From an uncultured Flavobacteriaceae bacterium (lineage in GTDB: Bacteria > Bacteroidota > Bacteroidia > Flavobacteriales > Flavobacteriaceae), in NCBI GenBank assembly GCA_947488435.1, contig CANKZG010000001.1:2100308-2164307 (forward strand): a stretch of DNA of 64,000 bases, given 5' to 3'. Below are positions 18,022 to 27,382 of this stretch, one piece after another (the stretch's first letter is position 1; every line of letters begins with the position of its first letter). Both the position numbers and the translations under genes were made by a program. The notes beneath the pieces were generated by a model. It searched no databases, was not told the origin of the DNA, and saw only the letters and a program-made list of their open reading frames with translations.

Positions 18022-19137
18022 ATGTTTACCACCTTAGAATATGCTGTAACATCCCTTGTTTGCTTGGTGACTGCAGTAGTTATTCAACGTATTTACAATA
18101 AAGAGAAAAAACGTATAAACGCATCTGCTCGAGTACGTGGTATTCTGTGGTTCGGATGGGCAATTTTTGTTTGGGGCTTCGGAAGTCTTCTAAATTGGAT
18201 AATGGTTAGTGGATTTGGTTGGTCATCCACGCATAAAGTATTGGTGTATTTAGGTGTATTGGTATCCCTACTTAATTCGTTGTTTATTTTACTTTCATTA
18301 CCCTCTATTGAGCATAAGAAAAAGCACAATATTATAAAACGATTATTACTGCGTTTCTCAGAGCGTGAATTTTTTATCTTGTTTGGAGGAATTATGTTGA
18401 TGTTGGCTTTTGTCTTTATTGCTGCAACTTATGTTGGTAGCGGAGTAAATAACTCCTTGATATGGTTAATTGATATTCCGATATCTGTAGTTGTTGCTTT
18501 TGCTTTACTAAATGAATTAAATAAAGCATTTAATACCAGAAATATGCGCTTTATGTATTTGCCGAGTTTTTCACTCTTTGTGCTGATACTAATAGCAGTT
18601 ACGCATCGAATTTTTCCAGAAGATCAGATCCCAGCAAAAATAACTTTGGAAACCTGGGCCTTATTAGGTACCATAACTGCTATTTCCTTTAAATTTTTAT
18701 TCATTCTGCTATTTTCAATTTTGCTTTACAGTTGGAAATTCTTGTCGGAAACGGAGGTGCAGCAAGCACAAATTGATACTGTTTTACGAGAAAAGGAACA
18801 ATTGACGGATCAAAATACAAGACTTGAAATAGCGAATCGGAGTCATCTAGATACCATTTCACATCTTGAAAAGGAACTGGAGGAACTCAAGGTATTAACA
18901 ACTACAACGCTTTCTGAACGTCAAAAAGAAGTATTGGGCAACTTAGGCGTATGGGGAAATGAAAAATCGTATACAGAAATTGCTGATGCAATGCATATAA
19001 GTCTTGATGGTTTTCAAACCCACATTCATCAGATCAAAAAAATATTAAATATTAGCGGTGCTGATGGTAAAAAGCAACTTATCCGCTATGCATTGGAGAA
19101 TGATATTACCAATTTTGCTTCTATTTCAAAGATCTAG
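18022..19137 (+). CDS. Membrane protein with C-terminal LuxR-type DNA-binding domain
   Basis: About seven hydrophobic segments fill residues 5-240 (for example ILFGGIMLMLAFVFIAATYV). A coiled-coil region follows at about 245-290 (EKEQLTDQNTRLEIANRSHLD). The C-terminus is a LuxR/GerE-like helix-turn-helix: LSERQKEVLGNL, YTEIADAMHISLDGFQTHIHQIKKIL, QLIRYALEN. This layout fits a one-component regulator whose DNA-binding end stays at the membrane. No kinase or receiver domain is present. It is oriented with the Lrp-type gene, about 100 bases after it. Signal and targets are unknown. Confidence 0.78.
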   Translation: MFTTLEYAVTSLVCLVTAVVIQRIYNKEKKRINASARVRGILWFGWAIFVWGFGSLLNWIMVSGFGWSSTHKVLVYLGVLVSLLNSLFILLSLPSIEHKKKHNIIKRLLLRFSEREFFILFGGIMLMLAFVFIAATYVGSGVNNSLIWLIDIPISVVVAFALLNELNKAFNTRNMRFMYLPSFSLFVLILIAVTHRIFPEDQIPAKITLETWALLGTITAISFKFLFILLFSILLYSWKFLSETEVQQAQIDTVLREKEQLTDQNTRLEIANRSHLDTISHLEKELEELKVLTTTTLSERQKEVLGNLGVWGNEKSYTEIADAMHISLDGFQTHIHQIKKILNISGADGKKQLIRYALENDITNFASISKI

Positions 19138-19272
19138 ATCTCGATGACGAGCTTACAAATCAGTTGTGGTTACGTATATGCTTAACCTATTGAGTGGGAA
19201 TTTTCAATAACACTTAACCCATTTATTTTCAAATACATATTTCATTTTTGCTTTGAAAAACGAAAGTAAGCA

Positions 19273-20814
19273 ATGGGATATTTATTGGCATTACAAAAGA
19301 CTACACTAATCATTTTAAAAGTTTATAATGAAAGTTTAGATGATACGATCAATACAAGCTTTAAAGACGCTACAAGTTGGTTTGTAGATATCATATTTGC
19401 CGAAATTCCAATTACAGATACGGTTGGTATTCCCTGGGTGTTGATTGTCTTGATTTTAGGAGCAAGTTACTTTACGCTCTATTTTAAAGGGATTAATATT
19501 CGTGGTTTAAGAACTTCGATAAGCGTTATCCGTGGAAAATATGACAATCTAGAACGCAATATTGAAACAGTTTCCGATACGTCTAAGTCTATAAAAGAAG
19601 ATGGAGAGGTAAGCCATTTTCAGGCGCTTACTGCTGCATTATCTGCTACAGTTGGCCTAGGTAATATCGGAGGTGTAGCTATAGCATTATCTATTGGCGG
19701 TCCTGGTGCTACGCTATGGATGGTTTTAGTGGGCTTTTTGGGGATGGCTTCTAAATTTGTAGAGTGTACTTTAGGTGTATTATATCGTGAAATTGATTCA
19801 GATGGAACGGTTTATGGGGGACCAATGTATTATCTAAAGAAGGGTTTGGGTGAAAAAGGATATTCAAAACTAGGAAAATTATTAGCGGTGCTTTTTGCGG
19901 TGATGTGCATTGGAGGCTCTTTTGGAGGAGGAAACATGTTTCAAGTAAATCAAGCCTTTCAATTATTTGAATATGTTACTGGCGGAGAAGAGAGTTTTAT
20001 TCATGGAAAAGGATGGCTTTTTGGATTGCTTATGGCCATCTTAGTAGGGGTCGTTATAATTGGCGGGATTAAACAAATAGCAAAGGTTACTGATAAAATT
20101 GTTCCTGCAATGGTTTTTATTTATGTGACTGCTGTTGTTGTTGTATTATCCATTCATCATGAGGCTATACCAGGTGCGTTTAAAGCTATTTTTTCTGGTG
20201 CATTTACACCAGAGGGGGTCACAGGTGGTGCAATTGGAGTTTTAATACAAGGGTTTAAAAGAGCAGCTTTTTCCAATGAGGCTGGCATTGGTTCAGCCTC
20301 TATTGCGCATTCTGCAGTTAAAACAAAATTTGCTGCAAGTGAAGGTTTGGTAGCATTGTTAGAACCTCTTATCGATACTATAGTGGTCTGTACAATGACA
20401 GCCTTGGTGTTGATAGTTACGGGTCAAATAGAAGTAGGAGCAGAAATTTCCGATGCACAGGGTGTCGTATTAACGTCTAATGCACTAAAAAGTGGGATAT
20501 TTTGGTTTCCTTATCTACTGTCTTTTGCCGCAGTACTGTTTGCTTTTTCCTCTATGATTTCATGGTCTTATTATGGGTATCAGGCGTGGTCATTTCTTTT
20601 TGGTAGAGGTAAAAGAACAGCATATGTTTATAAAACTATATTTTGTCTTTTTGTTATTATTGGGGCAGCAGCAAGCTTAGGAGCCGTTACTAATTTCTCC
20701 GATGCTATGATTTTTGCTATGCTGGTTCCAAATATGATTGGCCTGTTTTTACTACTTCCTAAGGTGAAAATTGAATTGAAACGGTATACAAAGGCAATTA
20801 ACAAATCAAATTAA
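19273..20814 (+). CDS. Sodium:alanine/glycine symporter, AGCS family
   Basis: An inner-membrane carrier of 513 residues with about eleven hydrophobic segments. Signatures are GLGNIGGVAIALSIGGPGA in the first third, VYGGPMYYLKKGL, and FKRAAFSNEAGIGSASIAHS, all characteristic of AGCS proteins importing alanine or glycine with sodium. The first 45 residues are an amphipathic extension typical of marine Bacteroidetes members. Nearby Lrp-type and LuxR-type regulators could control it. Confidence 0.93.
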   Translation: MGYLLALQKTTLIILKVYNESLDDTINTSFKDATSWFVDIIFAEIPITDTVGIPWVLIVLILGASYFTLYFKGINIRGLRTSISVIRGKYDNLERNIETVSDTSKSIKEDGEVSHFQALTAALSATVGLGNIGGVAIALSIGGPGATLWMVLVGFLGMASKFVECTLGVLYREIDSDGTVYGGPMYYLKKGLGEKGYSKLGKLLAVLFAVMCIGGSFGGGNMFQVNQAFQLFEYVTGGEESFIHGKGWLFGLLMAILVGVVIIGGIKQIAKVTDKIVPAMVFIYVTAVVVVLSIHHEAIPGAFKAIFSGAFTPEGVTGGAIGVLIQGFKRAAFSNEAGIGSASIAHSAVKTKFAASEGLVALLEPLIDTIVVCTMTALVLIVTGQIEVGAEISDAQGVVLTSNALKSGIFWFPYLLSFAAVLFAFSSMISWSYYGYQAWSFLFGRGKRTAYVYKTIFCLFVIIGAAASLGAVTNFSDAMIFAMLVPNMIGLFLLLPKVKIELKRYTKAINKSN

Positions 20815-20936
20815 CCCATTACGTTTTCAACAAAATGACTTAAAAATCATACCAATTATTGCATTTCATTCAATATTTTGAGCTCTCTGCCGAATCATAC
20901 TAAGAATTTCATTAATAACTACTATATTTAGTGTTG

Positions 20937-20951
20937 CGGAAAACTTTTCCG
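20937..20951. repeat. 15-bp palindrome in the leader of the T9SS gene
   Basis: CGGAAAA-C-TTTTCCG ends nine bases before the ATG at 20961. As RNA it has too little loop to fold tightly, so a protein-binding site is as likely as a hairpin. Confidence 0.3.
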
Positions 20952-20960
20952 TAAACGCTA

Positions 20961-23027
20961 ATGAAAAGGATACTATTTATACTAGCATTATTATATGTGT
21001 CTGGTGCCTGTGGTCAAATTGTTGTGGATACAACCTTTACCGTTCAGGAATTGGTCGAAGATGTTTTGGTGAATAGTGAATGTGCAAGAACTTCAAATTA
21101 TAGTTCATTTACAGGGACCAATTTTGGTTTTAATGGCATTGGTTATTTCAATGCAAATAGTTCTTCTTTTTTGTTTAGAGAAGGAATTGTGCTATCCACA
21201 GGAAATGCTGTAGATGCCGAAGGTCCTAATGATGATATTGTTAGCTCTGGAGTAGAGTTTTGGCGTGCCGATGAGGATTTAAGAGATATCACAAATACGT
21301 CTTCACTTTTCAATGCCACTTTTATTCAGTTTGATTTTATTCCTACTTCCAATAGATTAAGTTTCAATTTTTTATTTGCATCCGAAGAGTATTCAGATGG
21401 GTTTCAATGTTCGTTTTCTGATGTATTTGCCTTTATTTTAACAGATTCGCGCGGAGACTCCAGTAACTTAGCAATCATTCCTGGAACAAATGATCCTGTG
21501 CGAGTGACTTCTGTGCGACCCGGAGTCCCAGGAAGTTGTGGCCCGGAAAATCAAGAGTTTTTTGGAAGTATTAATGGAATTGCATCGCCTATAGCGTATA
21601 CAGGGCAAACGACGCGATTACAAGCCTCTTCCGACGTAAATCCTGGAGAAACGTATACCATAAAATTGGTGATTGCCGACAATCTGGATACCCAATTGGA
21701 TTCTGCCGTATTCTTAGAAGCGGGAAGCTTTTCTACAGCAATTTCCTTGGGGCAAAATAGAACAGTTGATGGTGGAAATCCGCTATGTATTGGAGAAAGC
21801 GTTCCCTTAGACGCAACTTCTCCTGGGGCTACAGAGTATACTTGGTATCGAGATGGGATAGAATTAACTGGGTTTCGAAATGATACTAATATTGTTGCGA
21901 CGGACAGTGGGCTTTATGAGGTAGAAGTAGCATTTTCCGATATTTGTGTGGTACAAGGTGCGGTGCGCTTAGAGTTTGTACCACCCCCTTCCATCGCTAC
22001 TCCTCCGGAAGATTTGGTGCTTTGTGATATTGATGGTGATGGCAAAGAGCCTTTCAATTTTAGTGAAAACGGAGCTTTGATTTTAGGGAGTTTAGACCCT
22101 GATATTTATCAGGTCACCTATTTTTTAACACAAAGAGATGCGGAAGCTTTTGAAAATAGAATTTCCCGTCCTACCGCATTTATGAATACGGCTCCATCAG
22201 AAACGATATACGCAAGGCTATCTTCCGGGGAGAGCTGTTTTGAGATAGCAACATTTCAAATTACAACAGAGCGATTGGTGCTGAATAGTACTTTAGAAGA
22301 AACCTATATATTGTGCTTGGATGCATTAGACGTACCGCAAAGTCCTTTGCCAGTACTAAATACAAGCCTCTCCGAAACTGATTTTCGTTTTATATGGTTT
22401 AGGGATGCCGTTTCTAATGTAAATCAGATTATTGGGGAAACCGGAAATCAAATTACAGTAGATAGTCCTGGAATTTATATTGCTGAGGTTACCAATATTG
22501 CTTTTGGATGTTCCTTTTTACTTACAACCGAGGTTATTCCTGTTGCTCCTCCGACAAGGTTTGAAGTAGAAGTAATTTCAGATTTTTTTGTGGAAACAAG
22601 TGTAGTTCAAATTGTCGTAGAAGGAAATAGTGAATATCTTTTTAGTGTGGATGGGGGTAATTTTACCAGTAATAACCGTTTCGAAAACCTTTTGGGAGGA
22701 GAGCATATTGCAGAAGTTATGGATATAGAAGGATGCAGTACGGTCTTGATGCGTTTTGAAGTAGTAGATTATCCCAGATTTTTCACGCCCAATGGAGACG
22801 GAGCAAATGATTTATGGGGGATAGGTGGAATAGCGGAACTCGAAAACCCTCAGGTAACCATATATGATAGATTTGGACGTTTGTTGGAACAACTAGATCC
22901 AGACGAACTTTGGGATGGAACTTTCTCAGGAAGAGATATGCCTTCAAGTGATTACTGGTTTCGAATTGTTTATGAACGAGACGCTCAGCAAAAAGTTTTT
23001 CGTGGACATTTCGCCTTAAAACGTTAG
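20961..23027 (+). CDS. Choice-of-anchor L protein with T9SS type B sorting domain
   Basis: A signal peptide (MKRILFILALLYVSGACGQ) leads into a choice-of-anchor L domain at about 25-255 (GIVLSTGNAVDAEGPNDD, FLFASEEYSDGF, DVFAFILTD). Ig-like segments follow, and the C-terminus is a gliding-motility/T9SS type B domain of about 85 residues (FFTPNGDGANDLWGI, IYDRFGRLLEQL, WDGTFSGRDMPSSDYWF, ending GHFALKR). The protein should be exported through the outer membrane by T9SS and held on the surface or released. Partner and ligand are unknown. Confidence 0.93.
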   Translation: MKRILFILALLYVSGACGQIVVDTTFTVQELVEDVLVNSECARTSNYSSFTGTNFGFNGIGYFNANSSSFLFREGIVLSTGNAVDAEGPNDDIVSSGVEFWRADEDLRDITNTSSLFNATFIQFDFIPTSNRLSFNFLFASEEYSDGFQCSFSDVFAFILTDSRGDSSNLAIIPGTNDPVRVTSVRPGVPGSCGPENQEFFGSINGIASPIAYTGQTTRLQASSDVNPGETYTIKLVIADNLDTQLDSAVFLEAGSFSTAISLGQNRTVDGGNPLCIGESVPLDATSPGATEYTWYRDGIELTGFRNDTNIVATDSGLYEVEVAFSDICVVQGAVRLEFVPPPSIATPPEDLVLCDIDGDGKEPFNFSENGALILGSLDPDIYQVTYFLTQRDAEAFENRISRPTAFMNTAPSETIYARLSSGESCFEIATFQITTERLVLNSTLEETYILCLDALDVPQSPLPVLNTSLSETDFRFIWFRDAVSNVNQIIGETGNQITVDSPGIYIAEVTNIAFGCSFLLTTEVIPVAPPTRFEVEVISDFFVETSVVQIVVEGNSEYLFSVDGGNFTSNNRFENLLGGEHIAEVMDIEGCSTVLMRFEVVDYPRFFTPNGDGANDLWGIGGIAELENPQVTIYDRFGRLLEQLDPDELWDGTFSGRDMPSSDYWFRIVYERDAQQKVFRGHFALKR

Positions 23028-23184
23028 CCAGAGTTTTGTTGAAAGCGGAATTGCAACAACCATATATAATTTTTCTCAAAAAAATTAAATATCAAATCTT
23101 TATTAAAAAAGAATGAAATACATCAGATAATCTGTAAGTTTATAAAATTGAAATTTTGGCTAGATTTTTGATGACCCTAATCTT

Positions 23185-24606
23185 ATGAAACAATTTTTAC
23201 TACTACTTCTTACGGTTGTTTTAATTAATACACAGCTTGTAGCCCAGGAATTAAGATTGCAAAAAGGAACAATAATTGAGTCCGTTCCTATTCGAGATAC
23301 AGATCCATTAGAGGATTTTGCGCTTTATCTACCCAGAGCCTTTAAAAATGAGGGACAATGGCCATTGCTTATGGTGTTTGATGTAGCAGGTGATAGTAAG
23401 AAAGCCCTTGGTAAATTTGTTAATGTAGCAGAAAAGCAGGGCTATATATTGGTAGCATCAAATAAGATACACGATTCCATTTCCATATCGCAAAATATTC
23501 TTATTACGGAAAGAATGTTAAAAGAAGTGTCTGGTATTTTTCCAATTCACAAGGGGAGAACCTATACTACAGGTTTTGCTAGCGGGGCTCGATTGGCTTC
23601 GATTATTCCTGCTTTTTTAAAGGACGTGGAAGGTGTTGTTTCTTGTGGTGCTGCAATAGCAAACCTGGAAATTTTTAGTGCTAAAAACCCGTTTCATTTT
23701 ATCGGAATTGCTGGCAATCAAGATTACAATAGTGTAACGATGTTGGAGACCAAACCACAACTAAATTCATTAAAATTTCCAAATCAAATTTTGATTTTTG
23801 AAGGAGGTGAAGAATGGCCACCTGAAACTGAACTTAATCGAGCCTTAAAATTCTTAACCCTTGCCGCTATGGCAAAAGGAATGGTGGTAAAAGATGAGTC
23901 CTATATTGTCGAGAGTTTTAATGAAGATTTGTTAAAAGTAGATACTCTAATTGCTGAACAGAAGATGCTTCGGGCTAATGGGTTTCTTCGTGAGATGATC
24001 GCTACGTATCGCTTGTTGAAAAATGTGGATTCCTTAAAGGAGAAAAGAAAGGAACTTCGAAAAGATAAGATTTTCAGAACGCAAAAAAGAAATGAAAGTA
24101 ATATCCTTTTTAAAGAAAAATTGATTCGAGAAGATTACTTTTTCTACCTTACAGAGGATGTTGAAACCTATAATTTTAATAATTTGGGTTGGTGGACGTA
24201 CCAAATGGAAGAACTTCAAAAATTTATAAAAAGCGAGAATAAGCAGGAGCGGTATATGGGTAAGCGACTTTTTGGATATGTTAATGCTTTGGTAAAAGAA
24301 AATATTGAGCTTATTGAAAGTGAAAGATTGATCGATGAAGAAGCATTGAGTTTTTTATGGATGTTAAAAACAATTACAGATCCTGAAGATGCCATTTACT
24401 ACCTTAAAATGATATCATTTGGCGCTAAATATGAAGATTTTGGTACCACCCTATTTTACTTGGAAGAACTATTAAAACAAGGCTATACGGATCAGGATAA
24501 ATTGTATAGTTTGGAACATACCTCGTTGATCAGAATAACGCCCGAGTATAATAGTATTATTGCAAAATACCTAAAAGAGGCACGATATAGTACGGTTAAA
24601 GAATAA
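23185..24606 (+). CDS. Exported alpha/beta-hydrolase-like protein with helical C-terminus
   Basis: After a signal peptide (MKQFLLLLLTVVLINTQLVAQ) residues 25-230 resemble a PHB-depolymerase-like alpha/beta hydrolase: FALYLPRAF, WPLLMVFDVAGDS, and an elbow GFASGARLA whose Ser could be the nucleophile. A clear acid and His of a triad are not obvious. The C-terminal half is charged and helical with TPR-like periodicity and includes LREMIATYRLLKNVDS. It overlaps the convergent DJ-1 gene by 11 bases. It may be a binding protein rather than an enzyme. Confidence 0.7.
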   Translation: MKQFLLLLLTVVLINTQLVAQELRLQKGTIIESVPIRDTDPLEDFALYLPRAFKNEGQWPLLMVFDVAGDSKKALGKFVNVAEKQGYILVASNKIHDSISISQNILITERMLKEVSGIFPIHKGRTYTTGFASGARLASIIPAFLKDVEGVVSCGAAIANLEIFSAKNPFHFIGIAGNQDYNSVTMLETKPQLNSLKFPNQILIFEGGEEWPPETELNRALKFLTLAAMAKGMVVKDESYIVESFNEDLLKVDTLIAEQKMLRANGFLREMIATYRLLKNVDSLKEKRKELRKDKIFRTQKRNESNILFKEKLIREDYFFYLTEDVETYNFNNLGWWTYQMEELQKFIKSENKQERYMGKRLFGYVNALVKENIELIESERLIDEEALSFLWMLKTITDPEDAIYYLKMISFGAKYEDFGTTLFYLEELLKQGYTDQDKLYSLEHTSLIRITPEYNSIIAKYLKEARYSTVKE

Positions 24607-25342
24607 GGTGTGGGACTGTACTGACGTCCCAATCGATAACCAAACCACCGGCTAAGGATTGGGCAATTTCTTTTCCATACAATAGTTCACATAAGTATAA
24701 TGCGGCTTCGAAACTCTTTGCACCTCCAGCGGAAGTAATATATTTTCCATCATGAACAAATAGCACATTATCCGCAACATTTAGTTCTGGAAACATCGCT
24801 TTGTATTTGTCGATATCACTTGGAAAAGTTGTAGAGGTCACATGATCTAAAATACCCGTTTTAGCCAATACAAAAGCACCATCGCAGTGCGACGTCATAA
24901 ATAGAGCCTCGGCATCTACTTTTTTGACAAAATTGAGCATGACCGTATCTTTAAGATCACTGTCTAAATGATGTTCGGCGCTAGGAACGACAAGAATGTC
25001 TATTCGAGGAAGCGTATCCGTGGTGTAATCAAAATCAGCTAATATTCTCACTCCTTCAAAAGTGGTAATCGGCTTAAGAGTGTTCGCTACGGTAAATGTA
25101 TTCATAGCTTTAATTCCTTTGCGATATTGTGTATGCTGAAAAATATCGTAAGGCGCTGTAAATTCAGTATTGTATGTTCCTTCCATGATTAGAAATGCAA
25201 CGTTATAACGATCTGGTGCCAACTGAGGAACAACACGTTCTTCACTTGCTACAATTACAGGAGGAACCACTGTGCGCTGACATGCGCCCAGGATTATTAC
25301 AATTACAAAAAGAAGAAACTGTTTACTACTTGAGTTTTTCAT
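24596..25342 (-). CDS. DJ-1/PfpI family lipoprotein
   Basis: A lipobox at residues 18-21 (LGAC) precedes a class I glutamine amidotransferase-like DJ-1/PfpI domain: YNVAFLIMEGTYNTEF, DILVVPSAEHH, and a nucleophile elbow TSHCDGAFVLAKTG with Cys153, then TSAGGAKSFEAALYL. The upstream acid is probably in the MEGTYNTE segment. The lipid anchor is unusual for this mostly cytosolic family and places it in the envelope. Its start overlaps the end of the MFS gene by 17 bases, so the two are one operon. Confidence 0.88.
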   Translation of the reverse strand: MKNSSSKQFLLFVIVIILGACQRTVVPPVIVASEERVVPQLAPDRYNVAFLIMEGTYNTEFTAPYDIFQHTQYRKGIKAMNTFTVANTLKPITTFEGVRILADFDYTTDTLPRIDILVVPSAEHHLDSDLKDTVMLNFVKKVDAEALFMTSHCDGAFVLAKTGILDHVTSTTFPSDIDKYKAMFPELNVADNVLFVHDGKYITSAGGAKSFEAALYLCELLYGKEIAQSLAGGLVIDWDVSTVPHLIL

Positions 25343-26540
25343 ATTTTTTGTTTAGCATGCTTTGAAGTAGTAAAAGTAACAAAATCCCTAAAAGACAAGC
25401 AACGACCATTACATACCAAGTAAATTCATATCCAAAAGAAGCAACAGAACGCATCCCCATATTATGAGCAAAAATATGAGAAATGGAAAAGGAGATACTA
25501 TAGAGTGCCATATATTCTCCTGGGTTTCCCGTCTGTGATCTAGCCATAGCAAAAGCATTAGAAAAAGGGAAAGCAATCATTTCTCCCCAGGTCATAAAAA
25601 GCATCGCAACAACTAGTATTCCAGTCCATGCAAATAGGTTGAAAATTAGAAAACTAAGTGCAATCAACAATAGTCCTAACAGGATAAGTGTAACTTGAGG
25701 TATCTTGCGATATTCAATATATTTTATAAGGGGCATTTCAAAAAGGAAAATAAAAATACCATTCATGGCCAATAGTAACCCTATTTGATATTCACTTAGT
25801 TGATACGCTTCGCTATAGTAAATAGGGACCGTAGAGAAGTACTGAACAAAGGCAAAACTTAACAGAATCATTGACCCGATAAAAACTAAATACGGAATGT
25901 CTTTATATGCAGACCTTGGGTTTTTAACGTTAAAAGGCTTTTGTATGTTAATCTTTTTTGGGTTTAAAATGAGCAAAATTAATATACCAGCTATAATGCA
26001 CGTACATCCATCGGCCCAAAACAAGCCCGTATACCCAATATATAAAATAAACAAACCTCCTAAGGCAGGGCCTATAGAAAACCCTAAATTAATAGCCAAG
26101 CGGATTAGGGTTACCGAACGGGTTCTGTTCTCTGGTTTGCTATAAGCATTGATTGCTACAAAAGAAGCTGGTCTAAAAACTTCGGCAACAGTCATGAGTA
26201 AAAATACACCTAGGGCCAAATTCCAAAAATCTTCCAGAAACTGGAAGCTAATGAATAAGAATCCCGATACAATTAAACTTAAGTACATAACTCGGTAATA
26301 TCCATAGGTGTCTGTTAGTTTTCCGCCCAACCAAGATCCCATTAAAGAACCGATTCCAAAACTTGTCATCAGCATACCGATGTTTTCTAGACTAAAACCC
26401 AAGTTTTCATTAAAGTATAAAGATAGAAATGGAATTACCATAGTGCCAGCCCTGTTGATTAAAGTGACCAAGGCCAGCCACCAGATTTCTTTGGACAAAC
26501 CTTTGAAAGATTCTAGATAGGAGATGTAAATTTTTTTCAT
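25326..26540 (-). CDS. MFS transporter
   Basis: A twelve-segment major facilitator of 404 residues. The loop 2-3 motif appears as GSWLGGKLTDTYGYYRVM, followed by RPASFVAINAYSKPENRTRSVTLIRLAINLGFSIGPALGG in the region typical of drug/sugar efflux MFS proteins. The substrate is not evident. It is the first gene of a two-gene operon with the DJ-1/PfpI lipoprotein. A strong intrinsic terminator ends 11 bases before its ATG, so transcription must pass or escape it. Confidence 0.9.
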   Translation of the reverse strand: MKKIYISYLESFKGLSKEIWWLALVTLINRAGTMVIPFLSLYFNENLGFSLENIGMLMTSFGIGSLMGSWLGGKLTDTYGYYRVMYLSLIVSGFLFISFQFLEDFWNLALGVFLLMTVAEVFRPASFVAINAYSKPENRTRSVTLIRLAINLGFSIGPALGGLFILYIGYTGLFWADGCTCIIAGILILLILNPKKINIQKPFNVKNPRSAYKDIPYLVFIGSMILLSFAFVQYFSTVPIYYSEAYQLSEYQIGLLLAMNGIFIFLFEMPLIKYIEYRKIPQVTLILLGLLLIALSFLIFNLFAWTGILVVAMLFMTWGEMIAFPFSNAFAMARSQTGNPGEYMALYSISFSISHIFAHNMGMRSVASFGYEFTWYVMVVACLLGILLLLLLQSMLNKKYEKLK

Positions 26541-26550
26541 TTGTATGTAA

Positions 26551-26580
26551 TAAAAAAGCCCGGCAATTTGCCGGGCTTTA
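26551..26580 (-). terminator. Intrinsic terminator inside the MFS leader
   Basis: GC-rich arms AAGCCCGGCAA / TTGCCGGGCTT with six T and then ATT on the reverse strand. The T run ends 11 bases before the MFS start codon. In the forward direction there are only three T, so the reverse direction is favoured. Confidence 0.8.
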
Positions 26581-26687
26581 TATGGTTAAATTAAATTCGA
26601 TATTACCAATAGCTATGCCGGCTCCTTTGTTTGGAGTTTTGTTTTACGGTACATAAAATTGATACGAATTGCATTTTTCTATCTTGT
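26551..26687 (-). ncRNA. Candidate cis-acting leader (attenuator/riboswitch) or small RNA before the MFS operon
   Basis: From the reverse -7 element at 26694-26701 a transcript of about 135 bases would end at the terminator. It contains a CTCC-AAACAAA-GGAG hairpin (about 26619-26635), a CCGGCATAGCTATTGG segment, and a 23-codon open frame (26674 to 26603, starting MQFVSILCTV) whose stop lies before the terminator. No known riboswitch class was recognised. The same promoter is the only one seen for the MFS gene, which suggests attenuation. Confidence 0.45.
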
Positions 26688-26693
26688 TTCCTA

Positions 26694-26701
26694 CAAAGCT
26701 A
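26694..26701 (-). promoter_or_regulatory. -7 element TAGCTTTG for the MFS leader
   Basis: Exact TAnnTTTG on the reverse strand, back to back with the forward element at 26722-26729. Confidence 0.5.
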
Positions 26702-26721
26702 CTTAAAAAATAAGTATGTTG

Positions 26722-26729
26722 TATTTTTG
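26722..26729 (+). promoter_or_regulatory. -7 element TATTTTTG for the DUF1684 gene
   Basis: Exact TAnnTTTG, 17 bases before the ATG at 26747. Confidence 0.6.
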
Positions 26730-26746
26730 AGGTATAAAATTTTATA

Positions 26747-27382
26747 ATGAGATATACTTTAGTTGTCCTAGTATTGCTATGTTTGGGGTGTAACCAGGGG
26801 AGAAAATACCACAATAAAAATACCGTAGCGGTTGCTGCTTCCATAGCACCAATTTTAGCATTTCAAGAAGAGCTAAATAACACTTTTAAGGACCCAGAGG
26901 TTTCTCCATTACCAGATCGCTATCGTAAAAATTTCGAGTCTTTAGATTTTTTTGACGCCGATACTTCCTATGTGGTATGGGCAAAACTAAAGAGAACTCC
27001 TGAAGCTGATCCATTTTTAATGCCTACAACAACAGATAGACAGAATTTGGAAGTAGTTTATGGGATAGCTCAATTTAAACTAAAGGAGATCAACTATTCT
27101 TTGGAAGTGTATAGAAGTTTGGATACAACGAATACTAAAATCCCTAAGGATTATCTTTTTTTGCCTTTCTTAGATAATACTAATGGAACAGAAACTTATG
27201 GAGGTGGGCGCTACATTGATTTAACGATACCGGAAGGAGATTCCATTCAAATTGATTTTAACAAGGCGTATAACCCATATTGCGTATATAATAAAAAATA
27301 TTCTTGCCCAATTGTTCCAAGAACAAATAGTTTGGATACAAGAATTTTGGCAGGTGTAAAAATGTTTGATCCAAAAAAGTGA
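26747..27382 (+). CDS. DUF1684 lipoprotein
   Basis: A lipobox ends at Cys15 (LCLGCNQ). The DUF1684 domain is well marked: MPTTTDRQNLEVVYGIAQFKL, then LFLPFLDNTNGTETYGGGRYIDL, IDFNKAYNPYCVYNKKYSCPIVP with paired cysteines, and a closing RILAGVK. The family is widespread and of unknown function. Its last codons overlap the stem of the reverse-strand terminator at 27373-27417. Divergent from the MFS leader. Confidence 0.92.
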   Translation: MRYTLVVLVLLCLGCNQGRKYHNKNTVAVAASIAPILAFQEELNNTFKDPEVSPLPDRYRKNFESLDFFDADTSYVVWAKLKRTPEADPFLMPTTTDRQNLEVVYGIAQFKLKEINYSLEVYRSLDTTNTKIPKDYLFLPFLDNTNGTETYGGGRYIDLTIPEGDSIQIDFNKAYNPYCVYNKKYSCPIVPRTNSLDTRILAGVKMFDPKK

